IMG/VR virus record: IMGVR_UViG_3300034101_002949
Location: 1 to 31,742 of that record
Strand: one strand, 5' to 3'
Source of the DNA: a virus
Length of the DNA stretch: 31,742 bases
A model generated the notes under the pieces. That model searched no databases and had not been told where the DNA came from. It worked only from the letters and a program-made list of their open reading frames with translations. Shown here in pieces: positions 7,809-17,265 of the stretch; within the stretch, counting starts at the first letter, position 1, and every line of letters begins with the position of its first letter. The position numbers and the translations under genes were made by a program.

Positions 7809-8144
7809 ATGGCTGTAACCGTCAAAAACATCATCCCGCCCAAGCAGGCCGAGGCTGCTGCGACAGCCCAGTATCAGGCATCGAACTGCAAGTGCATCAT
7901 CGACAAGTTCACGGTGACCAACACCTCTGCGGCGAATGCGTCCATCACGGTGAACCTGATTACGCCCTCGGGGACAGCAGGCAACAGCAACAGGATTCTT
8001 TCCTCGAAGGTCGTTGTGCCCAATGAGACCTACACCTGCCCAGAGCTCGTCGGGCAGGTTCTTGAGTCCGGTGGCATCATCTCCACAACCGCAAGCGCAG
8101 CGACTTCGCTGACCATCATGGCTTCTGGGAGGGAAGTGACGTAA
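7809..8144 (+). CDS. Small beta-rich virion protein (111 aa)
   Basis: It starts MAVTVKNIIPPKQAEAAATA and is rich in Thr, Ala, Ser and Val with strand-like alternation (FTVTNTSAANASITVNLITP). The VTNTSAANASITVNL pattern echoes the 98-residue protein at 3400 and suggests a similar small beta-sandwich. Its last base is shared with the start of the next gene (TAATG). It could be a fibre-associated or head-decoration protein; the function is unassigned. Confidence 0.65.
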   Translation: MAVTVKNIIPPKQAEAAATAQYQASNCKCIIDKFTVTNTSAANASITVNLITPSGTAGNSNRILSSKVVVPNETYTCPELVGQVLESGGIISTTASAATSLTIMASGREVT

Positions 8145-8587
8145 TGAGTGAAGAAGTATCAGTGCCGGTAAACGACCAGATTGAGAACCTCGAAAGAGAA
8201 CTTCTCAGTCTTCCGCAGGTTGAGTGCCCACTGAAACACAACTTCGCGCCTGGGGTGTATATGCGCGAAATAACGATGCCTGCCGGAAGTCTTATTATCG
8301 GCCATGAACATCTTACGGAACACTTCAACGTAATCCTCACTGGAAAAGCACGAGTGATGATTGATGGCGTCATTGAAGACCTTGTTGCGCCATGCTACTT
8401 CATTTCGAAACCGAATGTGCGCAAAGTTCTCTACATCGTTGAAGAGATGAAGTTTGCAACCATTCATCCAACTGAAGAAACGAGCGTCGATGTGCTTGAG
8501 CAAACATTGATTCGCAAAAGCAACTCATTCATTAAACACGAAGAAGCAAAAGCTCTGCTTGAGAGCACTTTAACCAAGGAGGACTAA
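8144..8587 (+). CDS. Cupin-like protein in the virion module
   Basis: 147 residues. The core reads LKHNFAPGVYMREITMPAGS, then GHEHLTEHFNVILTGKARV. The H-E-H-x2-E-H arrangement followed by G and a strand is the metal-binding first motif of small cupins, with the usual Pro-x-Gly step before it. A second strand region (APCYFISKPNVRKVLYIVEE) fits the other half of the barrel. About 35 C-terminal residues are helical. Cupins bind metals, sugars or small acids; no phage role is established to my knowledge. Codon use is AT-richer than in the genes before it, hinting at separate origin. Confidence 0.62.
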   Translation: MSEEVSVPVNDQIENLERELLSLPQVECPLKHNFAPGVYMREITMPAGSLIIGHEHLTEHFNVILTGKARVMIDGVIEDLVAPCYFISKPNVRKVLYIVEEMKFATIHPTEETSVDVLEQTLIRKSNSFIKHEEAKALLESTLTKED

Positions 8588-8590
8588 AAA

Positions 8591-9868
8591 ATGGCATTTG
8601 CAGCTATAGGAGTAGGATTGGGTGTTGGAGGAGCACTTGCAGCCGGCAGTGTTGGAGCGGCTACAGCCCTAGGCGTTGCAGGAACAGCCTTGGTTGGTGG
8701 AGGTTTGGCCGCTGGCGTTGCGTCGCAAGCCATGGCTTCTTCAAAAGCATCTTCAGCGGCAAAGGCTGCGGCTAATGCCCAGAAGAAGGGGCAGGATGCT
8801 GCGATTGCTGAACAGCAGCGTCAGTTCGATGCGATGCGGGAGATTCTTGCTCCGTATGTGACCGCAGGACGGCCTGACTTGACGCAAGCGTACGTTGGCG
8901 CTGGCCCAGGGGCGATTCGCCAAATGCAACGTCTTGCTGGGCTTGGCGGTGAAGAACTCCGTCAACAGGCTCTCTTTGAAGCACGCCAATCACCACAGTT
9001 CACGCAGCTCTCCCAGATTACTCAGTCAAACGTGGATGAGTATCTCAGAAACAGGGAGCAAGAGCTTGCGCTGTACAAGAAGTCAGCCGAGTACAAAAAA
9101 CCAACTCTTGCAGAAGGGCAAAAGGGCAAAACGGCAATCAAACAAGCCCGTGAAGACTTGATTGCCAACTTCCAGCTTGCCACCGACAAGGGTATTCGTG
9201 ACTTGGAGTCACAAGGTTTTCAGCAGCAACAGGCCATTCTGAACCCGATTCTTCAGGATCAGAAGTACGAGCAGATGGGTTTGGAGCAACAGCGCCAAGC
9301 CATTCAGCAGATTGAGCAGGGGCCGCTGTTCCAAGAGCTCGCCAAGCAGGGGGAAGCCGGTTTGCTCGCAACCGCATCTGCCACCGGTCGAAGGGGAGCT
9401 GAGGACACTCAGGCGATGCTCGGCAAGCTCAGGCCACAGCTTCTTAACTCGCTTATCGAGCAGCAGTACGCACGCTTTGCCGGTCTTGCAAACGTGGGTC
9501 AAACCGCTGCGCAGAACCTGCTCAACATGGGGCAGGCATCAGCCGCAGGGACTGCCGGCATGGGGATGCAGTCCGGTAATGCAATCAGCAGTCTTTTGGC
9601 ACAACAAGGGGCAACGCAAGCCGCCGGCATTCAAGCCGCCGGTGCCGCTCAAGCCTCTGGAATCGCCAACATAGGAAACCTGTTGTCAGGCAGTGCTCAA
9701 AACTTTGCGCTCTTGAATAGCCTTGGCGCTGGTAGCACGCCTGGCTTAGGGCAGGGCGGGTTCTATAAAACTCAAGCTGCTGCAACAGCGGCTGGCGGCG
9801 GTGCTCCAGTGGCATACTCGGCGCCATCAGCCCCAGGTGGATATTCAGGCTGGTACATTCAAAGCTGA
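8591..9868 (+). CDS. Ejection protein 1 (internal virion / DNA-transfer protein, P22 gp7-like)
   Basis: 425 residues. The N-terminus is a long Gly/Ala/Val hydrophobic stretch (IGVGLGVGGALAAGSVGAAT, residues 5-48) that could insert in membrane. The middle (60-300) is Gln-rich helix (AIQQIEQGPLFQELAKQG). The C-terminal part has Ala/Gly/Gln repeats (QAAGIQAAGAAQASGIANIG) typical of phage DNA-transfer proteins. It is first of three consecutive genes of ejection type before the tailspike, as gp7-gp20-gp16 in P22. A clear SD (AAGGAGG) precedes ATG 8591. Such proteins leave the capsid first and help form a channel across the envelope. Confidence 0.75.
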   Translation: MAFAAIGVGLGVGGALAAGSVGAATALGVAGTALVGGGLAAGVASQAMASSKASSAAKAAANAQKKGQDAAIAEQQRQFDAMREILAPYVTAGRPDLTQAYVGAGPGAIRQMQRLAGLGGEELRQQALFEARQSPQFTQLSQITQSNVDEYLRNREQELALYKKSAEYKKPTLAEGQKGKTAIKQAREDLIANFQLATDKGIRDLESQGFQQQQAILNPILQDQKYEQMGLEQQRQAIQQIEQGPLFQELAKQGEAGLLATASATGRRGAEDTQAMLGKLRPQLLNSLIEQQYARFAGLANVGQTAAQNLLNMGQASAAGTAGMGMQSGNAISSLLAQQGATQAAGIQAAGAAQASGIANIGNLLSGSAQNFALLNSLGAGSTPGLGQGGFYKTQAAATAAGGGAPVAYSAPSAPGGYSGWYIQS

Positions 9869-9874
9869 TTCCTT

Positions 9875-11470
9875 ATGGCTGACTTCAATATCCCAATCCC
9901 AGCGCCAAACACGTCCATGTTTGGCGGCAACCTCCTCCAAGGGCTCGCGGCCATTGAGGGGCTCAGAGCGTCCCGCGCACAGCAGGAGCAGGCTCAGATG
10001 TTGGCTCCTCTTGAGCTTGAGAGGGCGCAGCTTGGCATTCAGGCGCAACGCCAGCATATGGCACAGAGCGCGGCAGCAGCCGGTCGCGCGGCGTTTGGGT
10101 TCCAGCAACAGCTACAGGCGCTTCAAGCCGAGAAGCAAAGGAAAACGCAGGTTGCCACTGCCTTTGATAATTTCGTAAGGGCTGAAGATTCAGGCGTGGA
10201 TGCAATCGCGCCTGCAATGGGAATTATCAACAAAGAGGAATACGACAGGCTGCAACAAGCAGCGCAGATTAGGCTTTCTCAGGTAATGGGAAAAATGGAT
10301 CCCAACAATCCACAGCCAGAACTGGTTCAGCAGTTTGGGCAGTTGAGCGCCCTATTGCCTCCAGCCGAAGGCAAGAGATTTGATGACATCAAAAATGCTT
10401 TGCCCGACAAGTACCGCGATGGGCTGACGTCAACAATCAACGACGCATCTTTGCTTGGCTTGGGCGGTGAAAATGAAAAGGCGTTGAAGTTATTGGACGA
10501 CCAGATTGAGGCGTTCGGAAAAGACCAAAACCCTGTGGCGCAGCGAATGTCGAAGGAACTTCAATCTGCTCGTGACAGGTTGGATGAAAACACGCCTGCA
10601 AAAATATGGGCGAACACGCTTTACGGTAATGCTCTCAAAAGCGGAGATCCAAAAAAGGCAGAGGCAGCAATCAACTTCCTCAAGGAACGTGCTCCTGAGC
10701 AGGTTGCAAAAACCGAGTCCGAGACAGCAAAGAACGAGGCTGCTGCTCTTAAAGACAGAATGCAAGCTGCCGCCGAGGAGGCAAAGGCGAAAGGGATTCT
10801 TCCTTCGGAAGAGAAGTTCAAGATGGAAGGTCAGCTTCGACAAGACTTCATCAAGAGCAAAACTTACGTAGACCAAGTCGCAAGGACAGATGCACTGTTT
10901 GCGATTCAAGATGCGCTTAGTCAGCAATCTGGCCCAGCAGACGTTTCCGCAGTTCAAGCATTCGTGAAGCTTGGTGATCCCAACTCGACTGTAAGCGTGA
11001 CTGAAAGCGGACAAATCACAGGCGCTGATTTACCAGCAACAACAAGAACACTTTTAGAAAAATTGTTAGGCCAAGGGCTTAATAACATTGAAAGAGCCAA
11101 GTTGATTCAAGCGGCTCAAGACAGGTACAAGAACAATTCAAAGGTGTTTGAATCGCTTGCAAATGATACCACTCGGAATGCACTGGAGTTTAAACTTAAT
11201 CCCAAAAACATCGTTTATCTGCGTGAGGATTTGATGTCTCCAAAGATGGTTGCTGACAGTGTTCTAAAGGCGTTGCGCGAAGGAAAGAAAGTGCCGGCTG
11301 AAAGCCTTAGGCCGGTTCAGCAAGGAAAGGAAATGTCTGTTGGAACACAGACGCGCCAAGAACAACTCAGGGGCAAGTCCGTTCCACCGCCGGTGCCGAC
11401 AGGTGCTGCGCCAGCAGGAACTGGTATGAGCGCAATAGATGCAGCCATTCAGAAATACAGGAGCAAATAA
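9875..11470 (+). CDS. Ejection protein 2 (P22 gp20-position)
   Basis: 531 residues. After an opening MADFNIPIPAPNTSMFGGNL there is a long Ala/Gln/Glu/Arg helical region (about 25-120) and further predicted coiled coil around residues 265-320 (EQVAKTESETAKNEAAALKD). The last 50 residues are disordered and Pro-rich (KSVPPPVPTGAAPAGTG). No enzyme motif is visible. Size, helical character and position between two other ejection-type genes support an internal virion protein released into the host. It ends in a TAATG overlap with the next gene. Confidence 0.68.
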   Translation: MADFNIPIPAPNTSMFGGNLLQGLAAIEGLRASRAQQEQAQMLAPLELERAQLGIQAQRQHMAQSAAAAGRAAFGFQQQLQALQAEKQRKTQVATAFDNFVRAEDSGVDAIAPAMGIINKEEYDRLQQAAQIRLSQVMGKMDPNNPQPELVQQFGQLSALLPPAEGKRFDDIKNALPDKYRDGLTSTINDASLLGLGGENEKALKLLDDQIEAFGKDQNPVAQRMSKELQSARDRLDENTPAKIWANTLYGNALKSGDPKKAEAAINFLKERAPEQVAKTESETAKNEAAALKDRMQAAAEEAKAKGILPSEEKFKMEGQLRQDFIKSKTYVDQVARTDALFAIQDALSQQSGPADVSAVQAFVKLGDPNSTVSVTESGQITGADLPATTRTLLEKLLGQGLNNIERAKLIQAAQDRYKNNSKVFESLANDTTRNALEFKLNPKNIVYLREDLMSPKMVADSVLKALREGKKVPAESLRPVQQGKEMSVGTQTRQEQLRGKSVPPPVPTGAAPAGTGMSAIDAAIQKYRSK

Positions 11471-13488
11471 TGGCTACCATTGAAGAACTCTCAGATGCTC
11501 TGCTAAAAGCAGACAAGGCAGGCAATGTTGACGATGCTAGGATGTTTGCCGACGAAATCGTTCGGCTGCGTCAACTGCAAGGCCCACCGGCTCCTCCAGA
11601 GGCAGCACCCGCCGAGGCACCGCTGCCGTCTGCCGCCAGCGATGAGGCGATGATTGGGCAACCGGAGACGACGGTGGGAGGCATGGCCGGTGGAGCGTTG
11701 CGTGGACTCAGCCCTGCGGCTCTCGGGGCTGTTGGAGGCGCAATCATGGGTGGAGCACCCACAGGTGGCATTGGCGCCGTTCCTGGTGCCCTTATCGGGG
11801 CTGCTGGCATGACTCTGGCCGATCCGGTTGTTTCTGGCATCAACTCGCTTTTCGGTACGCACTACACGAAACCGTCTGATGCGCTAAACCACTATCTCAC
11901 CCAGCTCGGAGTGCCCAACCCTGACACACAGGCGGAACGCCTTGCAGGAGCAGCAGCACGCGGTGTCGGTGAAGGTCTCGGTCAGGTCGGCCTTGGCAAG
12001 GCGCTCATGGCATCAGCCAGACCGGCGATGCAGGCAGCAGGACGGTTCTTGTCGGAGAAGCCTGCTGAACAGATAGCTTCTAGCGTTGGAGCAGAAGTTG
12101 GTATGCAGGCGGCTAAAGAGGCCGGCTACGGCCCTACAGCGCAGCTTCTTGCCGGTCTTGGCGGCGGCATGGGTGCTGGTATTGGCGCAGGGACTAAAAT
12201 CGGCGCAGCTGCCGCTCTTCCAGAAGGCGCGGTACAGGCCGAGAAACGCGGCATTGAGACGATTACCTCCCAAGAGTTCAAGCCAGAGACGCCGCTTGGC
12301 AATGCACTGGCAAAGACCAGAGAGATTACACCGTTTGGAACTGGCTCGCTTCTACGCAAGCAAGAGAAGCAGCGGTCAGAGGCAATCCAAGATTTTGTGT
12401 CTGAATACGCTGGTGTTGGAAGCCCTACGCTCACGGAGGAATTGGCAAATCAGGCGCTTTCTCAAAGGGATAAAATCATCGGGAAACTTAGTGGGATGAA
12501 AAAAGAGGTGCTTAATCGACTATCTGCAACTGGGCCGCTTGTGGATATGTCTGCAACGGCCAAGAAAGCCGAGGACTTGGCGCTAAATTTTGAAAGAGTT
12601 AGTCCTACTGGAAACAAGGAGGTTATTGATGAACTCATCAATTTTGCGGATGAAATTGTTGGCAAGACGCCTGCGGACATTGAAGAAAGAAGAAAACTTT
12701 TTTTCAAAAAATTGAGCTCTTCAGATATTGGGACGACAAAAGACTCGGCTGACAAAGCTTACAAAGAGGTTTATACAGCGTTGAACCAAGACCTTGGCAA
12801 CCATATCAAACAGTTTGGCAAACCAACTGATTTCACCAAGTGGAGTGTTTCCAATCGCTCTCTTTCTGACCTTGCAGATGATCTTAAGGCGTCCTCGTTT
12901 AACTCGCTTCTCAAGAAAGGTGATTTAACTCCTGAAATCGTTAACAACGTGCTCTTTACGGACAAGAAGAGCAGCATCGAAAGACTCTATAGAAACCTGT
13001 CAACAGAAGGGCGTGAAGTTGGAAGAGCGGCAATTATCACCCGTGCATTAGAGAATGCCACTGACCCGTCTGGCGTGATTGTGCCAAACCGGTTTGCAAC
13101 CCAACTTGGGAAACTTGAAAACCAAGTCAACGTGTTTTTCACAGGTTCTGACCTAGACAGTGTGCAGGGTCTTCAGAAGGCTTTAAACTACACCCGCAGG
13201 GCTGGCGAGTTTGCCGCAAATCCACCAACTGGCGCACAGGCTGTTCCGTTTGTTGCGTTCTCTGGTCTTCAGAGTCAACTCGGACTTGTCGGAGCTGGTC
13301 TTGCCGCAGCACTGAACACCGGTCTTGTGCGCTTGTACGAGTCCAAGGCAGGTAGGAACCTTCTCGCCCAACTTGGCAGGGTCAAGAGCAACAGCAGTTC
13401 AGAGCGAGCGGTATTGACCAGTATCGCAAACTACATGGGCTCCAACAAAGACATCCTCAAGCCCAGCGAAGAACCACCTCAAGAGTAA
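11470..13488 (+). CDS. Ejection protein 3 (P22 gp16-position)
   Basis: 672 residues against 609 for P22 gp16. Residues about 70-130 are Gly/Ala/Pro-rich and hydrophobic (LGAVGGAIMGGAPTGGIGAV) and again about 205-250 (AQLLAGLGGGMGAGIGAGTK), suited to membrane insertion. Residues about 300-560 are mostly helical and charged. The C-terminal part has another hydrophobic stretch (LVGAGLAAALNTGLVRLYES). No lytic transglycosylase motif was seen. An AGGAG sequence (11459-11463) sits upstream of the ATG. Role inferred: third protein of the ejection set that carries DNA into the cytoplasm. Confidence 0.68.
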   Translation: MATIEELSDALLKADKAGNVDDARMFADEIVRLRQLQGPPAPPEAAPAEAPLPSAASDEAMIGQPETTVGGMAGGALRGLSPAALGAVGGAIMGGAPTGGIGAVPGALIGAAGMTLADPVVSGINSLFGTHYTKPSDALNHYLTQLGVPNPDTQAERLAGAAARGVGEGLGQVGLGKALMASARPAMQAAGRFLSEKPAEQIASSVGAEVGMQAAKEAGYGPTAQLLAGLGGGMGAGIGAGTKIGAAAALPEGAVQAEKRGIETITSQEFKPETPLGNALAKTREITPFGTGSLLRKQEKQRSEAIQDFVSEYAGVGSPTLTEELANQALSQRDKIIGKLSGMKKEVLNRLSATGPLVDMSATAKKAEDLALNFERVSPTGNKEVIDELINFADEIVGKTPADIEERRKLFFKKLSSSDIGTTKDSADKAYKEVYTALNQDLGNHIKQFGKPTDFTKWSVSNRSLSDLADDLKASSFNSLLKKGDLTPEIVNNVLFTDKKSSIERLYRNLSTEGREVGRAAIITRALENATDPSGVIVPNRFATQLGKLENQVNVFFTGSDLDSVQGLQKALNYTRRAGEFAANPPTGAQAVPFVAFSGLQSQLGLVGAGLAAALNTGLVRLYESKAGRNLLAQLGRVKSNSSSERAVLTSIANYMGSNKDILKPSEEPPQE

Positions 13489-13492
13489 CACC

Positions 13493-15883
13493 ATGTCATA
13501 CATCATCACCTCCCCTTTCCCGTCCTTCAACGACACCGACGGCTCGCCGCTCAACAACGGTTACGTCTACGTTGGCTCCGCCAACCTGAACCCTGTCACC
13601 GACCCGATACCGGTCTACTGGGACGAGGCCCTCACCCAGCCAGCCGCGCAGCCCATCCGCACCATCAATGGCTACCTCTCGCGCAACGGCTCCCCAGGGC
13701 GCATCTACACGGCCTTCGTCACCTACTCCCTGCGCGTCACCAACAACAAGGGCGCACTGGTCTTCTCTGACCTCAACTACCGCGATCCCAGTTCAAGCGC
13801 CGGCAGCACCTACCAGCAGGTCATCACCGCCATCGCGGGGCAGACGGTGTTCAACCTCAGCCGCACCTACATCCCCGGCACGAACAACCTGTTCGTCTAC
13901 CGCAACGGCCTGCGGCTCATCGTCGGTCAAGACTACACCGAGACCGGCTACAGCGAGGTCACGCTGACGGCTGGCGCAGACAACGGGGATGAGTTCGTCT
14001 TCGACATCGGCTATAACTACGACAGTGCCGCCAGCGTCGACGCGCAGGACGTCACCTACAAACTGCCTGCGATTGACTCGGTGTTCACCAACGTCGAAGC
14101 GAAGCTGGCGGAGACCGTCAGCGTGAAGGACTTTGGCGCGGTCGGGGATGGGACGACTGACGACACTGCGGCGTTCACCGCTGCGGCGGCGTATAGCTCA
14201 CCGGTTCAGGTTTCCGTTCCTGTTGGTACTTACCTGCTCAACTCTTCTCCAGTGGCATCTTCGAGCGTTTCTTGGCTTGTCGATAGCGGCGCGACATTCA
14301 CCGGCGCTGGGAGCATCGGCGGTTCTTCTGGAAGGTATTTGCCTCTAGCCAACCTGTCAGCACTTGTGACCGTTACCCAGTTTGGTGCAGTTGGTGATGG
14401 GATTGCAGATGATACAGCCGCAATCCAATCGGCGATTGATTACGTTGCTTCGCTTCCAAGAGGAGGAAGCGTTTACTATCCTTCAGGAAGGTATCTGGTA
14501 ACCTCCCCGCTCACGGTTCAGACGCCTTACGTCAACCAGCGTGGTGACGGAATCTTCTCTTCGCTGATTGTCACAAACACCGATATCAACACGATGATTA
14601 TCGGGTCAAACCCGATTGAGTCTCTTGAAGGAGTCGATGTTGTTGGGATTGGATTTTACCATTCCAATGCCGTTGGAAAAACCAAGCCGCATCTCACGCT
14701 TATCTCTGTTGAGCAGTCTGTTTTCAACGTGTGGATTGGCAATGGTCGATACGGGATTGTGACCTACGGCGGTCAGGGAATCACATTTGACCGTGTTTTC
14801 GCCCCAGGCAACTACGTTTCAGGCTCACCCACCTTGAACTCTGCCGAAGGCATCATGCTTCGGTCGGCATCCGAAGCGGTTGGGTACACCTTGGGAGCAA
14901 CGGCAGTTGACTTGCCCACTGAGGTAAACTTCAACAGCATTTACATCAACGGCCCTTCAATGGCTGGGTGGCAGTACGGTGTTTCAATCTACGCTGGAGA
15001 ACACATAACGTTCTCTGGCGACTTCTACGTTGGGCAGTCAACGGTCAACAATGTCCACATTGAACAGCAAGCTACGAACAAGCTCATTCTTGAGGTGAAA
15101 CTTGAGAAGGGTGGATACATTGACGCCGCTGGAACGGCTGGTATTTGGATTGGTGGCCCTTCTGGCAACGGAAGTCAGTACATTGGATCGGTCAGCATCG
15201 CTTGCGACGTAAAAGGACAGAGCGGAGACGGTCTAAAGGGCATCTACATCGACGGAACTTCACGAGGAGGTAGTTTCCCTCAAGCTGTTCGCAACCTGTC
15301 TTTAACGGGCAACGTGAGCGGTTTTAGAGGCAATGGGATTGAGATTGGTGGAGGCGTGAATATTGACATCACTGGGGTCAAGGCTTGGGGCAACTCTTTC
15401 CTTGCCGCAAACCAAGGCTCGGGCCTTGTGCTTGGCCCAAGTGTAACCGTGTGCAATGTTACCGGAGGGCATTTTGGAGGCGGCACATACGGAGATGGCA
15501 CGGGCAACCAAACATACGGTATCAGCGTGGACAATGCTGCCTTTCGCGTGACGCTCAATGGCGTTGACTTGAGAGGTAACCAAGCCGCCTTAAACTGGAG
15601 CAACAATGCTGATACTCGGCAAAACCAAGTGTTCAACTGCGCTGGATTTAACGGTGGAAGAGCTGCCGCCGCTCCGTCCATGGCAGCTTCAGCTACCAAC
15701 TACACAAATCCGTTTGGATCTCCTGCTGCTGTGCTTATTTTTGGAGGAACTGTAAGCTCCATCAAGCTAAACGGAACGCAGATGTTCTCAACAACAGTGA
15801 ATGCTCCAATTCCAGTTGGAATAAACGATGTCCTCAACATCACTTACACCGTAGCGCCAAGCTGGGTGTGGTGGCCACAATAA
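13493..15883 (+). CDS. Tailspike 1: P22-type head-binding domain plus pectate-lyase-like beta-helix
   Basis: 796 residues. Residues 1-100 match the P22 tailspike head-binding domain: F-x-D-x-x-G-S-P-L-N-N-G-Y-V-Y-V-G, then DPIPVYWDEALTQPAAQPIR. Residues about 105-180 form a small fibre adaptor (VFNLSRTYIPGTNNLFVYRN). At 211-226 comes VKDFGAVGDGTTDD, the start signature of pectate-lyase-superfamily beta-helices, and it recurs at 295-309 as VTQFGAVGDGIADDTAA. The rest is parallel beta-helix with a beta-rich tip. The spike probably binds and perhaps cleaves a surface polysaccharide. DNA composition shifts from very C-rich to AT-richer near 14200, marking a mosaic joint between anchor and receptor module. 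Confidence 0.88.
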   Translation: MSYIITSPFPSFNDTDGSPLNNGYVYVGSANLNPVTDPIPVYWDEALTQPAAQPIRTINGYLSRNGSPGRIYTAFVTYSLRVTNNKGALVFSDLNYRDPSSSAGSTYQQVITAIAGQTVFNLSRTYIPGTNNLFVYRNGLRLIVGQDYTETGYSEVTLTAGADNGDEFVFDIGYNYDSAASVDAQDVTYKLPAIDSVFTNVEAKLAETVSVKDFGAVGDGTTDDTAAFTAAAAYSSPVQVSVPVGTYLLNSSPVASSSVSWLVDSGATFTGAGSIGGSSGRYLPLANLSALVTVTQFGAVGDGIADDTAAIQSAIDYVASLPRGGSVYYPSGRYLVTSPLTVQTPYVNQRGDGIFSSLIVTNTDINTMIIGSNPIESLEGVDVVGIGFYHSNAVGKTKPHLTLISVEQSVFNVWIGNGRYGIVTYGGQGITFDRVFAPGNYVSGSPTLNSAEGIMLRSASEAVGYTLGATAVDLPTEVNFNSIYINGPSMAGWQYGVSIYAGEHITFSGDFYVGQSTVNNVHIEQQATNKLILEVKLEKGGYIDAAGTAGIWIGGPSGNGSQYIGSVSIACDVKGQSGDGLKGIYIDGTSRGGSFPQAVRNLSLTGNVSGFRGNGIEIGGGVNIDITGVKAWGNSFLAANQGSGLVLGPSVTVCNVTGGHFGGGTYGDGTGNQTYGISVDNAAFRVTLNGVDLRGNQAALNWSNNADTRQNQVFNCAGFNGGRAAAAPSMAASATNYTNPFGSPAAVLIFGGTVSSIKLNGTQMFSTTVNAPIPVGINDVLNITYTVAPSWVWWPQ

Positions 15884-15911
15884 TGCACCACTTGCAAAAA
15901 CCTAACAACCT

Positions 15912-17261
15912 ATGAGCAGCAAAGCATTTCAGAACGCAGACAAGCTGAACGAGATTATCTCTGTTATTCAGTTCGGAGCTGTTGGCAATGGCGTTACAGA
16001 CGATTCTGCGGCTATTCAAGCCGCAATCGATGGCGGTGGAACAGTGCTTATTGATGTTCCCTGCGCTCATGCGTCTACAATCACGCTCAAGAACAATTCC
16101 AGCTTAAGCTTCGGCCCTGCTGGAAAGTTGATTTATACAGGTCCGCGCAATGGCGTTGCCGTGCAAACCGACCAAACAACGGTCGTGCAAAATGTGCGAT
16201 GGGAGGGAATGCGTCTTGATGTGGGTGCTTCATTTACTGGCGTTGGTCTTGCCATCCACAGTGCCCATAACATCTACGCTGATGTCATAACGCTCAACAT
16301 GAGCGGCACCACAAGCAAAGCCATAACCATTTACGCAGACAGCACAGGTGGCGAGAGCGCGTTGACGAAAAGAAATGTCACTCAGTGCGTCTTCGGCAGC
16401 ATCGATATTCAGGGAACCTGCGGGACCGGAATCGAGACTGGCGGAGTAACTTCCGGATACGATGCCACACCGCAGGTTGTAACGCTTAACACCTTTGGAA
16501 GCGTCTTCATTCAAGACAGCAAAGTTTTTGGGCTGAACTTTGTGAACTGGACCGATAACAACATCTTTCCAGGGTATGTGCGTGTTGCAATATCCGCAAA
16601 CAACGCAATCGGAGTTCAGATTGGCGGCCCAAGCGCAGTAACAAATCAGGGTGTCTACTCGATGACGTTCGGCCATCTTGCTGTTGACGCATTTGGCGTG
16701 CTCAGTGGTCGTATCGGCATAAAGATTGAACGCTCCAAGCTGACGCGAATCGTTGCCTTCTACTGCAATCCGGTTCCAGAGGGAGGCGTACTTGTCACAG
16801 AGGCAACAGCAATCAGTTACGACATTGACCGTCAAGTTGACTCCACGGGCGAGTTCATCAAGTACGCTCGCGGATTCTCCTACGTTGACGAGGCTGGATT
16901 CAATAGCACACCAGTGCTTTCGCTGGCAGACGACACCGCAACATCGGTTTACGTCATCAACCCGAATGACGCTGGCGCGTACCTTTGCGGTCTTGTAACT
17001 CTGGCCTCGAACTCTCAAAACGGAAACGGTCTTGGATGGTTCAAGGTCTATAAGGGATCAGGCGCAGGCTCACCTGCAATCAATAAGTATGCAGGAGATG
17101 CGTTTTTCAATATGCAAACAGGCCCTTTGACTGGCACAACAGGGCCAGACAACCGCATCACAGTCAGCGCCAACAATGATGGAAGGTTGTACGTCGAAAA
17201 TCGAATTGGTGCCGCTGTAGAGATTCGCCTCTCCTTGCTTTCGACAAACCAAGCAAGCTAA
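15912..17261 (+). CDS. Tailspike 2: beta-helix depolymerase-like protein lacking an anchor domain
   Basis: 449 residues. It opens with SSKAFQNADKLNEIISVIQF and then FGAVGNGVTDDSAAIQAAID at residues 21-40, the pectate-lyase-superfamily signature also present twice in tailspike 1. Beta-helix repeats fill the rest, with a beta-rich C-terminal end (NRITVSANNDGRLYVENRIG). There is no head-binding domain, so it must attach through another protein, most simply tailspike 1 or the tail hub. Sequence just before the signature resembles the linker of tailspike 1, as if the module was moved with its linker. A weak leader (AACAACCT) precedes the ATG. Confidence 0.82.
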   Translation: MSSKAFQNADKLNEIISVIQFGAVGNGVTDDSAAIQAAIDGGGTVLIDVPCAHASTITLKNNSSLSFGPAGKLIYTGPRNGVAVQTDQTTVVQNVRWEGMRLDVGASFTGVGLAIHSAHNIYADVITLNMSGTTSKAITIYADSTGGESALTKRNVTQCVFGSIDIQGTCGTGIETGGVTSGYDATPQVVTLNTFGSVFIQDSKVFGLNFVNWTDNNIFPGYVRVAISANNAIGVQIGGPSAVTNQGVYSMTFGHLAVDAFGVLSGRIGIKIERSKLTRIVAFYCNPVPEGGVLVTEATAISYDIDRQVDSTGEFIKYARGFSYVDEAGFNSTPVLSLADDTATSVYVINPNDAGAYLCGLVTLASNSQNGNGLGWFKVYKGSGAGSPAINKYAGDAFFNMQTGPLTGTTGPDNRITVSANNDGRLYVENRIGAAVEIRLSLLSTNQAS

Positions 17262-17265
17262 CCCC

